A stretch of DNA of 64,000 bases from Helicoverpa zea (GCF_022581195.2 NC_061467.1:558001-622000); one strand, 5' to 3'; positions 46,501 through 56,525 are shown, counted from the first letter of the stretch. The notes: a model not told the origin generated them from the letters alone. Translations and numbers: made by a program.

Positions 46501-49500
46501 TAAACTATAGATCCCGGCTGTCGTTTGAACATCTTTAGCAGTGTCTGCATCCGGTTAGACTGGTAGCCGACCCCAACATAGTTGGGTAAAGGCTAGGCAA
46601 ATGATGACTGCATATAGGTATAGCTCTAATGCCTATCTAGTTTAAATGACAACTAAGTTTTACTGGTACTGAACTTGACCTATAAACTTAACGTAATAAT
46701 AATCAAATGTATATAAATAGGTACAACTGGGGCGTGGACCCGATAAATATGGCATGAAACGATAAAGTGTCACGCATTACGTATTGGATAGATAAGGCAA
46801 ATATGTATTATAATAGCATTTACAAAACAGTACAAATGATGACGATAAACAGACTAACTGTTTTCCTGCAGTTTCACCCGCGTCCCGTGGGAACTACTGC
46901 CTGTATCAGGACAAAATATAGCCTACTAGCTGGTGCCCGCGACTTCGTCTGCGCAGGTTTAGTATTTCGAACAATATGTTTACAAATTGTAGCCTATGTG
47001 TTATTCTGATGTATAAGCTATATTATTGTAAAGTTTCATTAAAATCCATTCAGTAGTTTTTGCGTGAAAGAGTAACAAACATCCATACATCCATACATAC
47101 AAACTTTCGCGTTTATAATATTAGTAGGATGTTACTCGGAAAGAGTGTAACTTTCCAACAGTGAAAGCATTGTACAAATCAGTTTAGTAGTTTCGGAGCC
47201 TTAGGGCTTGTACGCACTGTCGACTAGTCGCTGGTGACCGAGTCGCCAGCGACTGTGAATTTCATTAGTTTCAATAAGGTGTTACTGACTTGGTCGCCCG
47301 TTGTTGCCTATGTTTCGGTCGCCGAGGGACTGAGTCGCCGCCGACTAGTCGACAGTGCGTAATAGCCCTAATAGTCACCTATAGTGATATAGCGCCACTT
47401 TTATGACGTGGGTGAAACCGCTGGCGGAAGCTAGTAATCGTATCAGAATACAATTTATGACGGTACTTTAAAAGCAGACGCGAGGCAGACATTCATTGAT
47501 AACATTATACAACATGACTATATTATCACTACAATGAATGAATATTGTACGGGCAAGTTTTGTTTTGAAATTCATATAGCGTTACTACCTACTGACAATA
47601 AATTAAACATACGTTTTACATTTGTTTATATGCAAATTCACACGTGTAAAACAACTTTTCAAGTTTATAGTCATCTGAATAATGTATAAAATAAACTATA
47701 AGTAAAAATAAAGTGATATTATATTTTGATCAAAAGACCTAAAAATCAACAAAATATATTTTTCATCCCACCATCTCGGAAAGAGTAGTTTTACGCTTTG
47801 ATATCTGAGCGCAAAAGCCGTTTTTATCCTCTAGAGCGGCAAAGTGATTTGAATTTAGAACATCGTGTGCAATACTCCATTTGTGACAATCTTGATAAGA
47901 CTTTTCAAACAAATACATATTAAACAAATAAAATAATTATTCAATGAATTAAGTAACTTTTATTATTGTTTTTACATCGATTTTTAACCTCGTTTCATTT
48001 TTAAACTGTTTTTTCAAATAAATGAACTTTAATAGGTACCTACTTCTTTTTAATTTGATACTCATATGTGCGCGCCATTTTGTTTTTTTGCATTTAGTTA
48101 TTTCCTCGATGAGGTGGGATGAAAAGTTACGTGTCGCACTCGAGTGCAAAGATTTTTCACCTTGTGCTCTTTTGATTCCCTCGCTATCGCTCAAGATTCT
48201 AATTATTGAAACACTCGCTGCGCTCGTGTTTCAATTTTAGAATCCTTCGCTTGCTCGGTCATCAAAATTGAGCCCGCGGTTAAAAAGCAACTTTGCACTC
48301 TTGTATAACAAATAACTATTATTTGCAGGCTATATTGACCCATAGACCCGTTTCTACTGCCCGCACCTGGATAAAATGTAGCGGAATAATGAAGCTTCCC
48401 AACAGTAAAAGAATATTTCATATCGGTTCAGTATTTTCGGATCGTTTAGAGTACAAACAAACAAATCTTTCCTCTGTGTAGTATATTATATAAAGCTAAG
48501 CGTCCACTTGTCGGTATCGTACGCAACGGACGCAACGCACGCAACGGATCGTAGTATTATTTATATAGAAACTCAAACAAGATGTGCGATGCGTACGATG
48601 CGGACAGGTGGACGCACTTGTTTGAGTTTCTATATAAATAATACTACAATCCGTTGCGTGCGATACGTCCGTTGCGTACGATACCGACAAGTGGACGCTT
48701 AGCTTTATAGTATTAGATGTTAATGGTGTTTGTTCTAAGCAGTAATGCGCTAACTTATAAAGGCTGATTCGTAATTTATAATTAGACTTCTAGCTAAATA
48801 TTACACGGCACGAGCCATCCGACTTCTGAGACCATCAGTGGGTATTCCCAATAATAAATATTGAAATTAAATCATGTGTCATAAATATATTATCAGAAAC
48901 GAATTATTCAAATGTCATAGACGCCACTCTATAAATAGAAAACAATTGCAGATCGACAATGATATCATTGTTTGAGTACTAATTCATTATCCTACTATTT
49001 ATATTTCTAAGTGTATTGTATTTTTGACTTTATCTTTACTAATCATTTATTGAAACATGGCTGCAAAACGGCACTTTTTGAATGTCAATTTACGAAAGAC
49101 AGCCCCCAAACTGCCCACCCTTCACCACTTCCTATGTGTTTTGCTGAAAAGAAGAAGTGGCGCAACAAACTCCCCAGAAACACATGTACCAAATCTGAAT
49201 AATTTGTCTGTTTGCTTGTTTGATCGCGGTTATCTCTGGAACTACTACTACGATTTGAAAATTCTTTAAGTGTTAGAAAGTCCAATATTTAGAGGAAGGC
49301 TGTAAGGCCGAAATTATACTTACAGTACATAAATATTTAAGGAGGTACATCAATTTTGATTTAGAGTGAAAAAAAAAATATTTTCTAAACTTTTTCCTTC
49401 ATCAATCTTCAAAGTTTTGATGAGTTTGTAAGGTTTCTCTTTTGAGGTACTTAAGTAATTAGTTTTACTGTTCTTCCGCGTGTCGCAATTAACTTTATCA

Positions 49501-52500
49501 CGAGTTTTTTTTTTTCAATTTATTCAGGCTACTTTAAATGAAGTAAAAAGTGACGAGATACAATCATTCATTCGGTTAAATAAAATCTGATTGTCTTTGG
49601 TATACAAAGATACACAGATGTTCTAGAGCCTGGGAAAACAATATGGGCTGCTTTTTCTCCAGATGCGGGAAGTTGTTTATTTTCAGTATCCGGTAATCAC
49701 GGTGAATAGCTAGTATCATTATAAATTAAACATAATGCACTACAACTCTAAAAAAACTGAAGAGATTAAAAAATCACTTGGCTAAAAGGATTTGTACCTG
49801 CGGAATGCGAGGTCACATATAAATCAATGTCGTTCAATTCAAATCGTATAGATATACATAACATATAGTATATTAGCAAGATACTTTAAGAATATTTAAG
49901 TGTTTCATATTTTGAATCGATTTGAAACTTCACAATATTTATGGATCCTTATGGTCATTAATAATAAGACTAATTGTAATCAGAGTAAGAATTAATATTG
50001 ATGCAATAGTCAAGCTACAAGATTTTTTCTTAAGATACCTATATAGGTATCTTAAAATACTCTAAAATCGAAAGTTAAATGTCCGGCCAACGATCTCAGA
50101 ATATCCTGACAACTATGACTCACATATTGAATGAACGAGCGTCCAAGACTCTATATGGTGACGGCGCATGACCTTATTCGGCCAACCTGTTTCGTTCTAA
50201 ACTGCGTTGTTACCATGGAGATAAAATAACAAGCGGAGGTGCCATAACGGAAAATCGCCTAAAACGCGGGATTATTCGATAGAGTTACCGCGACCCTGGT
50301 ACATAAAAGGCCTACGAAGGAACATGATGGGTTTTAGTCAGTACGTCTAACACTCCCTCACCGCTGCTAACCCACAGCGGGAGGGGTCATTTGATGATTT
50401 CCCATCGGAAAAAGGGGGGACAAGGAACAAGGAACGGTACGTACGTTTTTGCCCTTAGATCTCTCTTCCCGCCCTTAGGTCCTTAGGCCCTTAGGTCTTC
50501 TTTGGATTCGATAAGTTTTCATAATACCGAAAATCGTTGAAAGATTCGATGTCTCAAAGAACCAGAACGCCTCGTTATTTCCCTTGTAACTGATCGTGGT
50601 CACCGTACGAATTTGACCTAGAAGAAGACGCCTGCCTGACCTGGCATCTCCGCTGACCTTTCCTTATTCCGTGATTGTTAAGAGTCTCCTCCAATGAGGC
50701 GCGCTCCACTTGAGGCGCCACTGTGGTTTCGACAATCTGTTTTACGCTGCATAAAATCCTGCTTTGAATACCAAAAGCGCTGTAGCTGATTCATTGTATC
50801 AATGTTAAATTGTTCCGTTTGTGTTTTATCAATGTCAAGCATGTGCCTTTTGAATTACGAGTAGTACAACTGATTCATTCATCTTTAGTCTAAATATGTA
50901 GTAGCACCTTTTACAATTGAAAACAGACTCATTTTGTTCCTGTGTTCTTTAATTGGAAGAGTCCAATTAAGACGTATTATTCAACATAATAATGTGCATT
51001 GTGCCAAAGCATGGCACGCGACCTGACAAATAGGTTACATGTAGTTCCCAAGTCCTTACACGTGAATATTGAGAGGTTAATTGAGTAGGCAATAAAAAAA
51101 ATACTATTCAATTTTATAAATCTGACGTTTAAGTTACTTGTTTTCAGGTTAAATCCAAGTTATCGTTATTTATCCAAGAATTAATGTCGTGAACATTACT
51201 GAGAGTGACACGGCTATAAACATTTTCAAACCAAAAATAAAAGTATATCGGAGTGGATGACTCGGCAACTATTGTAGCTACCACAGATAGAAACTCACAC
51301 AAACACACACATACCCACACATGGACATGCACACACATGGTTGCACCACGTCGCTTTGCATCGGGAATTAAAAAGTTAATCATTTTCTTTGATCCCAGTT
51401 TATAATCCCACTTTTGTAGGTACCTACTCTCAATATATAAAAGTCCCGTTGAACTAACGAGATTTTCGAAGCTTTATTTTTACCTGACTGCCCAAAAAGA
51501 GTTACGTTGTGTTCTTACCTGTTGAGTCTGTTTAAGTTGTTTGGCAATACTAGGAGGCAGCATCTGGTAGAGCAAAGAATCACTCAGTTCTTTTTCATAC
51601 TCCAGTTCACGAGCCTTCTCTGCTAAGTTACTGGCGTATACCTGAAAATACACATAGATACTACATCACTAAATAAAGCAAAAATATGTCTAAAACTCAT
51701 CATCTGTCTAGCCTTTTCCCAACTATGTAGGGGTTGGCTTCCAGTCTAATCGGAGGAGCAACAGCCTATCTAACCTCCTCAACCCAGTTACCCGGGCAAC
51801 CCAATACCCCTTGGTAAGGCTGGATGTCAGACTTTCTGGCTTCTTACTACCCGGCAAACTGTCATCTGATGATTTTTCAACAAAAAAGGAACTCAATCCA
51901 GTCTTAAATTCTGTCTATTCCTGTAAACATAAGTAGCAGAAATACCTCTGTAAGGAATGGCCATAAAATACTTAAGCTGTCATGAAAACGTTTAACTAAT
52001 AATCATCCTTAATTACTGTTTAATTACGAGAAATTCGCCTTAATACCGCTTTAAGTTAATAGCAAACGAAATTGCACGCTAAAGTTCAAAATAGCGAACA
52101 TAACAATTTAAATAATTTACAGTTCATGTTTATTATGAAAGAACGATTTAGTTTAAAGATTTGTTATATACTGGGCTCTTCGGACTTTTATTCTATTTTA
52201 TTTATATTTTACATTAAAACAAAAAAAAAGGGAGTACATTGTTGGGTTTTTGAGCTCAAACCGAAGATACGAGGATACAACCAAGTTTAGCATATAAATG
52301 GTTCACCGGTTAAACCCCTTTTTAAAGCACTTCGGGCTGTAGCTGAAACATTTATAAAATGAAGTCGTGTTAGATGCACTATTTATTAAAATTTAAGAAC
52401 CGATGACTCAATGAACCGCTTTGGCTGAAAATTGGTTGAGGTATCATCTCAAAAGCAGGAGACTAATAGTGGGTCCACACGATACCAACTTCACACAGAC

Positions 52501-53787
52501 TTTCATAGAATTGTATCTGAGCAATAAACCATGCATACAAAAGTCTGAGCCAATGATAAGTCTGCACAAATATCTTGTCACCATGTTTCCACTCAGACTT
52601 TAGATTTTTACTCAGACTTTAAGTTCGTGCAGATATTTGTACAAACTATTTATCGTCAGGATCCACCATTATACTTTATCTCCATCCGGTCATATGAAGC
52701 GGTTTTTCGGCCCCGAGACCCTGACCCTGACCTTAATAACAAATATTGCCTACAAATTGCAAATTGTATAGATTGAGCTGTGTGCTGTATGCTGATTGTG
52801 GATGGTCATCCAACGAGGTAATGCTGCCTGCCTCTTGGGTACGCTCCCAGTTGACAGCGATGGGGATGAATTTTAAATGTATTGTAAATATCTATGTAAA
52901 TAAAAGTCCCCTTCATGCATAATCATAATAAAAAAAACACCGATTGAGCTGTTATATAGCTATCATTAATTTAATTCGCGCCCGTACATTGGCCGCAAAC
53001 GCGAGACATTGATTTTGGCCGACATAATAATAATATTACTGTTGCAAAATATACGCCTACGATCGTATATTTACCACATGTTCATTGAGTGGGTATTCTT
53101 GGCTCGAGAATTTGTTTGCTTTAGTGTCTGTCGGGACGCGAATATTTCCGGAGTTTCCCGATCCAGAAATAAATTGGTGATCTTTAATTGTTGTTGGTAA
53201 ACTTGTAATGAGTGCATCTGTTGAATTGTTATTATTTAATCTATCTGTAGTATCTGGGGTTACATATGAGCTTTTGGTTTTAACAGCTCCTATAGCTTTA
53301 ACCGTATTGAGTGCCGCATCAAGATATTCCAAGATTCAAGACTTTGGAGTACACTGCAGACTAAACAGTCAGCCAGTTGACAAAAGATCGTTTTAAACAA
53401 AATTTCATCTCAATTCCAATCAAAGTTTTCAGTAGATCAGATAACGGCTAAAGACCTGATCTTTGAAAATGCGTACTACCATTCATCTTCATACTGATTT
53501 ATGAGCCCAAACAAACTATCGACTGACTAAAAGTTTACAATGTGCTTTAAATATATCGCGTGTGTAAGCTCGTATCTCTGCCAAAACGAAGTCAAGCTGC
53601 AGACAAAAACATTCGGCTGAAATGAACAAAACATTTTGAAAAACATTATTCTATTACCTGTATCGTATTGACAGCATTTCGGACTAAAGCTATGATGATG
53701 GGTGACACAACGCAGACGAGTATCAAAATTCCTGCGCATACGACCTCCGACCTCCGTGCTTCTGTCAAACTGACTGTCACTCCATCT
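40516..53787 (-). CDS. membrane (receptor-type) guanylyl cyclase, 3' eight exons
   Basis: Makes cGMP from GTP. Exons, in coding order: 53787-53658, 51641-51519, 45061-44972, 44261-44138, 43291-43203, 42545-42416, 41886-41795, 40674-40516 (stop TAA 40518-40516). All junctions are GT-AG and keep frame, giving 311 codons. Exon 1 seen here encodes a juxtamembrane SLTEARRSE motif and one transmembrane helix (VVCAGILILVCVVSPIIIAL). The next encodes the signalling helix (SDSLLYQMLPPSIAKQL). The cyclase domain follows: metal-binding Asp in FSDIVGFT and IGDSYM, guanine-recognising Glu in VYKIETIGD and Cys in RYCLFGD, and catalytic Asn/Arg in NTASRMES. The end, after GVVDVKGKGEM, is a short basic tail. 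There is no kinase-homology domain between the membrane and the helix, unlike peptide-receptor cyclases. That layout fits the NIT-domain-type insect cyclases (inference). The N-terminal exons lie beyond 53787 and were not found. Confidence 0.9.
40830..40992 (+). mobile_element. SINE-A, strongly diverged
   Basis: GGTCAGATAGGCTATCGCTA, AAAACACTGGTATT and AGACTGAAAGCCAG. It sits in the last intron of the cyclase gene. Confidence 0.45.
41343..41570 (+). repeat. interspersed repeat of unknown class
   Basis: CAGGTGGTCAGGCGCCTTCT and GTAGGTCAAATTCG recur in altered form at 42640-42680 and, inverted, at 50560-50660. Intronic. Confidence 0.4.
42218..42395 (+). mobile_element. SINE-A 3' half
   Basis: AGAAGCCAGCAAGACTGATA, AAAACACTGTTACTCAGCTA and CCGATCCCAACAAAATTGGG. 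It ends about 20 bp left of the 42416 exon border. Confidence 0.7.
43437..43796 (-). mobile_element. SINE-D, full length
   Basis: Same structure as 28645-29010, with a tRNA-like head on the minus strand (CCTCGTTGGTCTAGTGGTCG, GAGGTCTCGGGTTCGATTCC). Located in a cyclase intron. Confidence 0.8.
43940..44010 (-). mobile_element. SINE-B 3' end
   Basis: ACAGCCATTTTATCATCCCA, CTGCTGGGCCTAGGCC and ACAAGGAGAAGGATTAAGC. Confidence 0.7.
44290..44515 (+). mobile_element. Helitron-like element, diverged
   Basis: TTTGTTTGTTTATACCTTAA, CGAGTAACATAGGCTATATT and GTGGGTGAAACCACTG. It also shows the intact AACATAGGC site used below as an empty-site reference. Confidence 0.5.
44805..44955 (-). mobile_element. 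Helitron-like element, internally deleted
   Basis: ACCGTTTTCCCGTGGTTTCA on the left and TTATATTAGTCTAGATTATA on the right. Confidence 0.5.
45184..45362 (+). mobile_element. RTE-type LINE 3' fragment
   Basis: The frame around GGAAGAGGACGACCAAAGAA encodes GRGRPKKRWMD, a typical RTE C-terminal motif. It ends in TGCGCCGACCCTGAATAAAA and GGGATAGGTAAGGGCAGGA. Confidence 0.6.
45725..45945. mobile_element. two SINE-A fragments, head to head
   Basis: 45725-45822 is a minus-strand piece (CTTCGGCTTCCAGTCCAAGA, TGAGTACCAGTG). 45823-45945 is a plus-strand piece (GGTAACTGGGTTGAGGAGGT ... CCGACCCCAACATAG). Together they form an inverted pair. Confidence 0.65.
45975..46150 (-). mobile_element. Helitron-like element, another subfamily
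   Basis: CTAGCTTTTGCCCGCGGCTT at the left; the body includes CAAATTGGTCCAGGCGTTGT. Confidence 0.5.
46462..46610 (+). mobile_element. SINE-A, internally deleted
   Basis: GGACACCAATGAGTGTATTT, ATCCCGGCTGTCGTTTGAAC and CGACCCCAACATAGTTGGGT. Confidence 0.7.
46855..47201 (-). mobile_element. Helitron-like element hosting a nested Helitron-like element
   Basis: The outer element is recognised by CAGTTTCACCCGCGTCCCGT, CAGGACAAAATATAGCCTA (before the insertion) and TGTTACTCGGAAAGAGTG (after it). Its far end is obscured by a MITE at 47202. Confidence 0.65.
46926..47129 (-). mobile_element. Helitron-like element, second family (204 bp), nested
   Basis: Same length as and nearly identical to 9526-9729. 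It lies exactly between A and T of the site AGCCTA^TGTTAC in the outer element, with no duplication. Confidence 0.8.
47202..47370. mobile_element. MITE with TA duplication
   Basis: TA|GGGCTTGTACGCACTGTCGA ... TCGACAGTGCGTAATAGCCC|TA. The inner ends share CGACTAGTCG. Confidence 0.75.
48116..48312. repeat. interspersed repeat with short palindromic modules
   Basis: CACTCGAGTGCAAAGATTTT near the left and AACTTTGCACTCTTGT at the right are inverted relatives; ACTCGCTGCGCTCGTGTTTC lies in the middle. Probably a small non-autonomous element. Confidence 0.4.
48325..48490 (-). mobile_element. Helitron-like fragment
   Basis: CTACTGCCCGCACCTGGATA, CCAACAGTAAAAGAATATTT and AAACAAACAAATCTTTCCTC. Confidence 0.5.
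48493..48705. mobile_element. foldback element, copy 2
   Basis: AAGCTAAGCGTCCACTTGTC ... GACAAGTGGACGCTTAGCTT. The arms are about 90 bp with only a few mismatches. TA is present on both sides (48491-48492, 48706-48707). Confidence 0.85.
48755..48890 (+). repeat. interspersed repeat K, copy 2
   Basis: GGCACGAGCCATCCGACTTC and GGGTATTCCCAATAATAA, as at 36040. Confidence 0.55.
49053..49192 (+). repeat. interspersed repeat, probably LINE 3' region
   Basis: Second copy of the 9845-9990 repeat, with CACCACTTCCTATGTGTTTT and AGAAGTGGCGCAACAAACTC. Confidence 0.6.
50260..50420 (-). repeat. interspersed repeat E, copy 4
   Basis: GTTACCGCGACCCTGGTACA and CTAACCCACAGCGGGAGGGG, inverse of copies 1 and 2. 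Confidence 0.6.
51705..51862 (-). mobile_element. SINE-A 3' half
   Basis: CCCAACTATGTAGGGGTTGG, ACCCAGTTACCCGGGCAACC and GACTTTCTGGCTTC. It lies 60 bp from a cyclase exon. Confidence 0.8.
51863..52792. other. intron DNA of the cyclase gene, nothing recognised
   Basis: No repeat matched elsewhere in the window. Inverted-looking AGTCTGAG...CTCAGACTTT pieces at 52535-52620 may be a small MITE. Confidence 0.35.
52793..52935 (+). mobile_element. LINE C-terminal remnant plus tail
   Basis: TGGTCATCCAACGAGGTAAT encodes VIQRGN; the frame goes on to AACLLGTLPVDSDGDEF and a stop. A TAAATAAAAGT tail follows. Same family as 23620-23705. Confidence 0.5.
53340..53545. mobile_element. MITE family H, copy 6
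   Basis: ACACTGCAGACTAAACAGTC and GACTGACTAAAAGTTTACAA. It carries the inverse of the uninterrupted AAGATCAGGT site. Confidence 0.65.
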
Positions 53788-53825
53788 CTGTAACAAAACA
53801 TTAGAGTTTAGTAACCAAAAATAAT

Positions 53826-53900
53826 AATCCTTCTCCGTGTGAGAGGAGGCCTGTGCCCAGCAGTGGGACGATAAAAAGGCTGTAACAGTAACAGCCATGT
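53826..53900 (+). mobile_element. SINE-B 3' end
   Basis: CCTTCTCCGTGTGAGAGGAG, CCCAGCAGTGGGACGATAAA and GGCTGTAACAGTAACAGCC. Confidence 0.75.
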
Positions 53901-54044
53901 GAAGCCAGTACAAGTAGCCTTTTAATTATTCATTTCACAATATGCAAAAAACCTAAACAGTGAGAGTAGAGCGTATTACAAAACATGGTGTAATTTTCTG
54001 CAATAAAATACCGTTGCATACTTTCCACCTACGTAACAGTCTAT

Positions 54045-54230
54045 ACTTAACATAATAAAGGAGGAAAAAAATATTTGTTTGTTTGGACCCTTAAGGCTCC
54101 AAAACTACTAAACCAATTTGTAAAATGCTTTAGCTGTTGGAAAGCTACACTCTTCTTGAGTAACAAAGGCTACATAATACACGGGCAGTTCTCGTTGTAT
54201 GCGGGTGAAACCTCAGGAAAACGGCTAGTT
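54045..54230 (+). mobile_element. Helitron-like element, diverged
   Basis: TCTATACTTAACATAATAAA at the left and GAAAACGGCTAG before T at the right. Confidence 0.6.
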
Positions 54231-54595
54231 TAAACATTAATGTTACTAACCAATACACATTTTAGTCTTAGGTAGAATTGCATAACTTATATTGCAACAA
54301 AATAATTATATTGTTTAATAATTACGTACCTAGTTATTATAAATTGTCACAGTTTTGCGGTCACTTCAGCACATTCAAAGTATTGTCATTTGCGTCATCT
54401 GTTTCGTGGTCAAGTGACATCACAAACCCTAGTTACTACCTAGTATGTAGACTTAGCAACTGCAGATCAGCCTACTATCAAGTCATCTGCTAGCCATTTC
54501 CCTGAATACATATTTAATTCATTCCTGTTTCTAAAAAATCTATTACATGTAATAATAGTATCTACTATATAACACAATTTAGATATTTTCTCTTA

Positions 54596-54872
54596 TTATA
54601 CCTCCACGGCGGCAAATCGGTTCTCCAGATTTGACTGGAACGTTTCGGATCCTGTCATGGTTTGGAGCAGTGTTGGTCGGAGCCTGGCCTTCATCAGACG
54701 GAAACGTTCGGCCTTGAAGTTGATATTCAGAGAGCCTCGGACAAGTCGGTGATCGCTACCGGTATTAAACCTATTGATCACGGAGACGTCTCTGAATATG
54801 TGCTTCTTGTTCGTCATGATGAAGTCAATCTCATTTTTAGTCATAGTGTCGGGGCTTTGCCACGTCCACTTC
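54596..54872 (-). pseudogene. LINE endonuclease fragment
   Basis: The minus strand encodes WTWQSPDTMTKNEIDFIMTN and GSDHRLVRGSL. These are the Trp-rich, N-E-I-D-[FY]-I and S-D-H blocks of the apurinic-like endonuclease domain of RTE-type LINEs. The fragment starts and ends abruptly; no reverse transcriptase follows. Confidence 0.75.
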
Positions 54873-55027
54873 CTTTAAATATTATACCTATCTAATCGGC
54901 TGTAAAGGCAATACAATAGAATTACTTTTATAAGATTTATGTTTGATATTTTTTCATTATTATAACTTGTCCATCTCTCTTGGCAAATACAATAGGTATG
55001 CATTTATGCATTTAGGTACAGAGTGTG

Positions 55028-55126
55028 NNNNNNNNNNNNNNNNNNNNNNNNNNNNNNNNNNNNNNNNNNNNNNNNNNNNNNNNNNNNNNNNNNNNNNNNN
55101 NNNNNNNNNNNNNNNNNNNNNNNNNN
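55028..55126. other. assembly gap (99 N)
   Basis: A run of Ns. It directly follows the gag stop in the direction of transcription, so the pol part of the retroelement is missing or unassembled. Confidence 1.
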
Positions 55127-55136
55127 GGTGCCTCTT

Positions 55137-55964
55137 CTAGTTTTCCGACTTCTTTTGATTTCGCCTAGCGCATGGTGACACGCAGCGTCTTGCCTGATCT
55201 CCAAATCGGTAGTGGTAGTAACATTCTCGATTGGGGTCGTGTTGATGCCTTGCAGTGGACTTTGATCTTGAGCGGGAACGCTGATAACGGCGATGGTTTG
55301 GTCTTCCACGGCTACGAAGTTCGGAGATCTCGAGTGTCAGATTCTCGAGTTGTTTTGAGAGAACTTGTATCTGCGCGGACATGATTTTCTGGTTTACTGC
55401 CGCAGAATCTGGTTGAGATGAAGAGACAGCTGCGATATTTGCCGACTCGGAATATTCCATCATCTTGTCTGCCATTGCCGCGAGCATATCGAGTGATGAA
55501 TCTGTGTTCACAGACAGCACAACTCGCATTTGCGGCGGAAGGTGGTTCATCCACTCAATCTTGATGCCATCTTCGGTGATCATGTTGCCGCCGAGTTCGC
55601 GCATACGTCGTAGCAACTGAGACGGTTTTTGGTTGCCAAGTTCCAATCCGCTGATGAGGTTCTTAAAGTTTTTCACCTCGGACTGCTCGTACACGGAGAG
55701 AAGGCGTTGTTTGATGGCCTCGTACTTCTTAGTTTCTGGCGGCTTGATCACGATGTCTGTGACATGTTGAAGGTCGGTCGGTTGTAGTTGGCCCAGGACG
55801 TAACGATATTTGTTTTCGTCACTGGTCTTCTGCGGCTCGACGACGGCTTCGAATTGAATGAACCACATGCGAGGATATTCACGCCAGAAGGGAAGGAGAC
55901 GCGACTGCACGGAGACGACAGCGAGTTCTGTAGGCTCGCTAACTTCTTGCTTGTGTTCCATCAT
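55137..55964 (-). CDS. gag-like protein of a Ty3/Gypsy-type LTR retroelement
   Basis: The frame starts at a double ATG (55964) just after the LTR and primer-binding-like site, and ends at TAG (55139-55137). It has a capsid-type domain with LPFWREYPRMWFIQFEA, YRYVLGQLQP and GNQKPSQLLRRMREL blocks. A coiled-coil-like stretch (KQLENLTLEISEL) follows, then an Arg/Ser-rich region and a Cys/His motif (CYYHYRFGDQARRC). It would form the particle that packages element RNA. The gag is open and may be intact; pol cannot be judged because of the gap. No envelope gene is seen. Confidence 0.8.
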   Translation of the reverse strand: MMEHKQEVSEPTELAVVSVQSRLLPFWREYPRMWFIQFEAVVEPQKTSDENKYRYVLGQLQPTDLQHVTDIVIKPPETKKYEAIKQRLLSVYEQSEVKNFKNLISGLELGNQKPSQLLRRMRELGGNMITEDGIKIEWMNHLPPQMRVVLSVNTDSSLDMLAAMADKMMEYSESANIAAVSSSQPDSAAVNQKIMSAQIQVLSKQLENLTLEISELRSRGRPNHRRYQRSRSRSKSTARHQHDPNRECYYHYRFGDQARRCVSPCARRNQKKSEN

Positions 55965-55986
55965 TTTTCTCTCGGGGTCACCAAAA

Positions 55987-56303
55987 TGTAGCAGCAATGC
56001 AGGTAAAGTTGATAAATAAAACAGCAATGATGGTGTAAAGTAGAAGAGTATAGTATATCGTATATTTTGTAAATACAGAACGAGCTTAAGTCTAAAATAA
56101 CAGGGGCCGAAGTAGTGTTAACGCTCAAGCGAGAGCGTCGCGCGATTGTCCAATAAGAACGCTCTGATAAGACTCTGTGAGTACCTAAAAGAAACGAGAC
56201 AGATGCGCGCGCGAGTGAGATAGCACGAACGTAAATATAACGCGTTCGGCGCGAGCGGTCTTCAATCCCATGTTGTGGGTGGTGTAGCGAAGCGTACCTC
56301 ACA
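55987..56303 (-). repeat. 5' LTR of the Ty3/Gypsy-type element (317 bp)
   Basis: On the minus strand it begins TGTGAGGTACGC (56303) and ends TTGCTGCTACA (55987). TTT and then TGGTGACCCCGAG (55983-55971) follow at once, which looks like a primer-binding site. The matching 3' LTR is not in the assembled sequence. Confidence 0.65.
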
Positions 56304-56459
56304 AGTAATATTTACATAAGTATTTAAATATGCATAACCAAACCAAATAGATCAGTATTAATAAATATTTCAAGTTACTAGAAACTGCTACTTCTAGAAT
56401 CTAATGATTAATATGTGATAATAAAACTTAATTTGCATTTTTTAAAGTATTGTGTTGTA

Positions 56460-56525
56460 GGCGGCATAGACTGGTAGCCGATCCCAACATAGTTGGGAAA
56501 AAGGCTCGAAGGATGATGTTGTAGA
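56460..56525 (+). mobile_element. SINE-A 3' tail
   Basis: CCGATCCCAACATAGTTGGG and GAAGGATGATG. A LINE-like end (GCCATTGATGCCTGATAATA) follows at 56568-56605. Confidence 0.7.

Noticed and set aside
48496..48702. Overlapping ORFs on both strands with near-identical proteins (MSVSYATD...)
   Set aside because: They are a by-product of the palindromic foldback element; no protein-like composition.
53527..53913. 128-codon minus-strand ORF overlapping the cyclase transmembrane exon
   Set aside because: It is the wrong frame of that exon; the correct frame gives the transmembrane helix and splices to the next exon.
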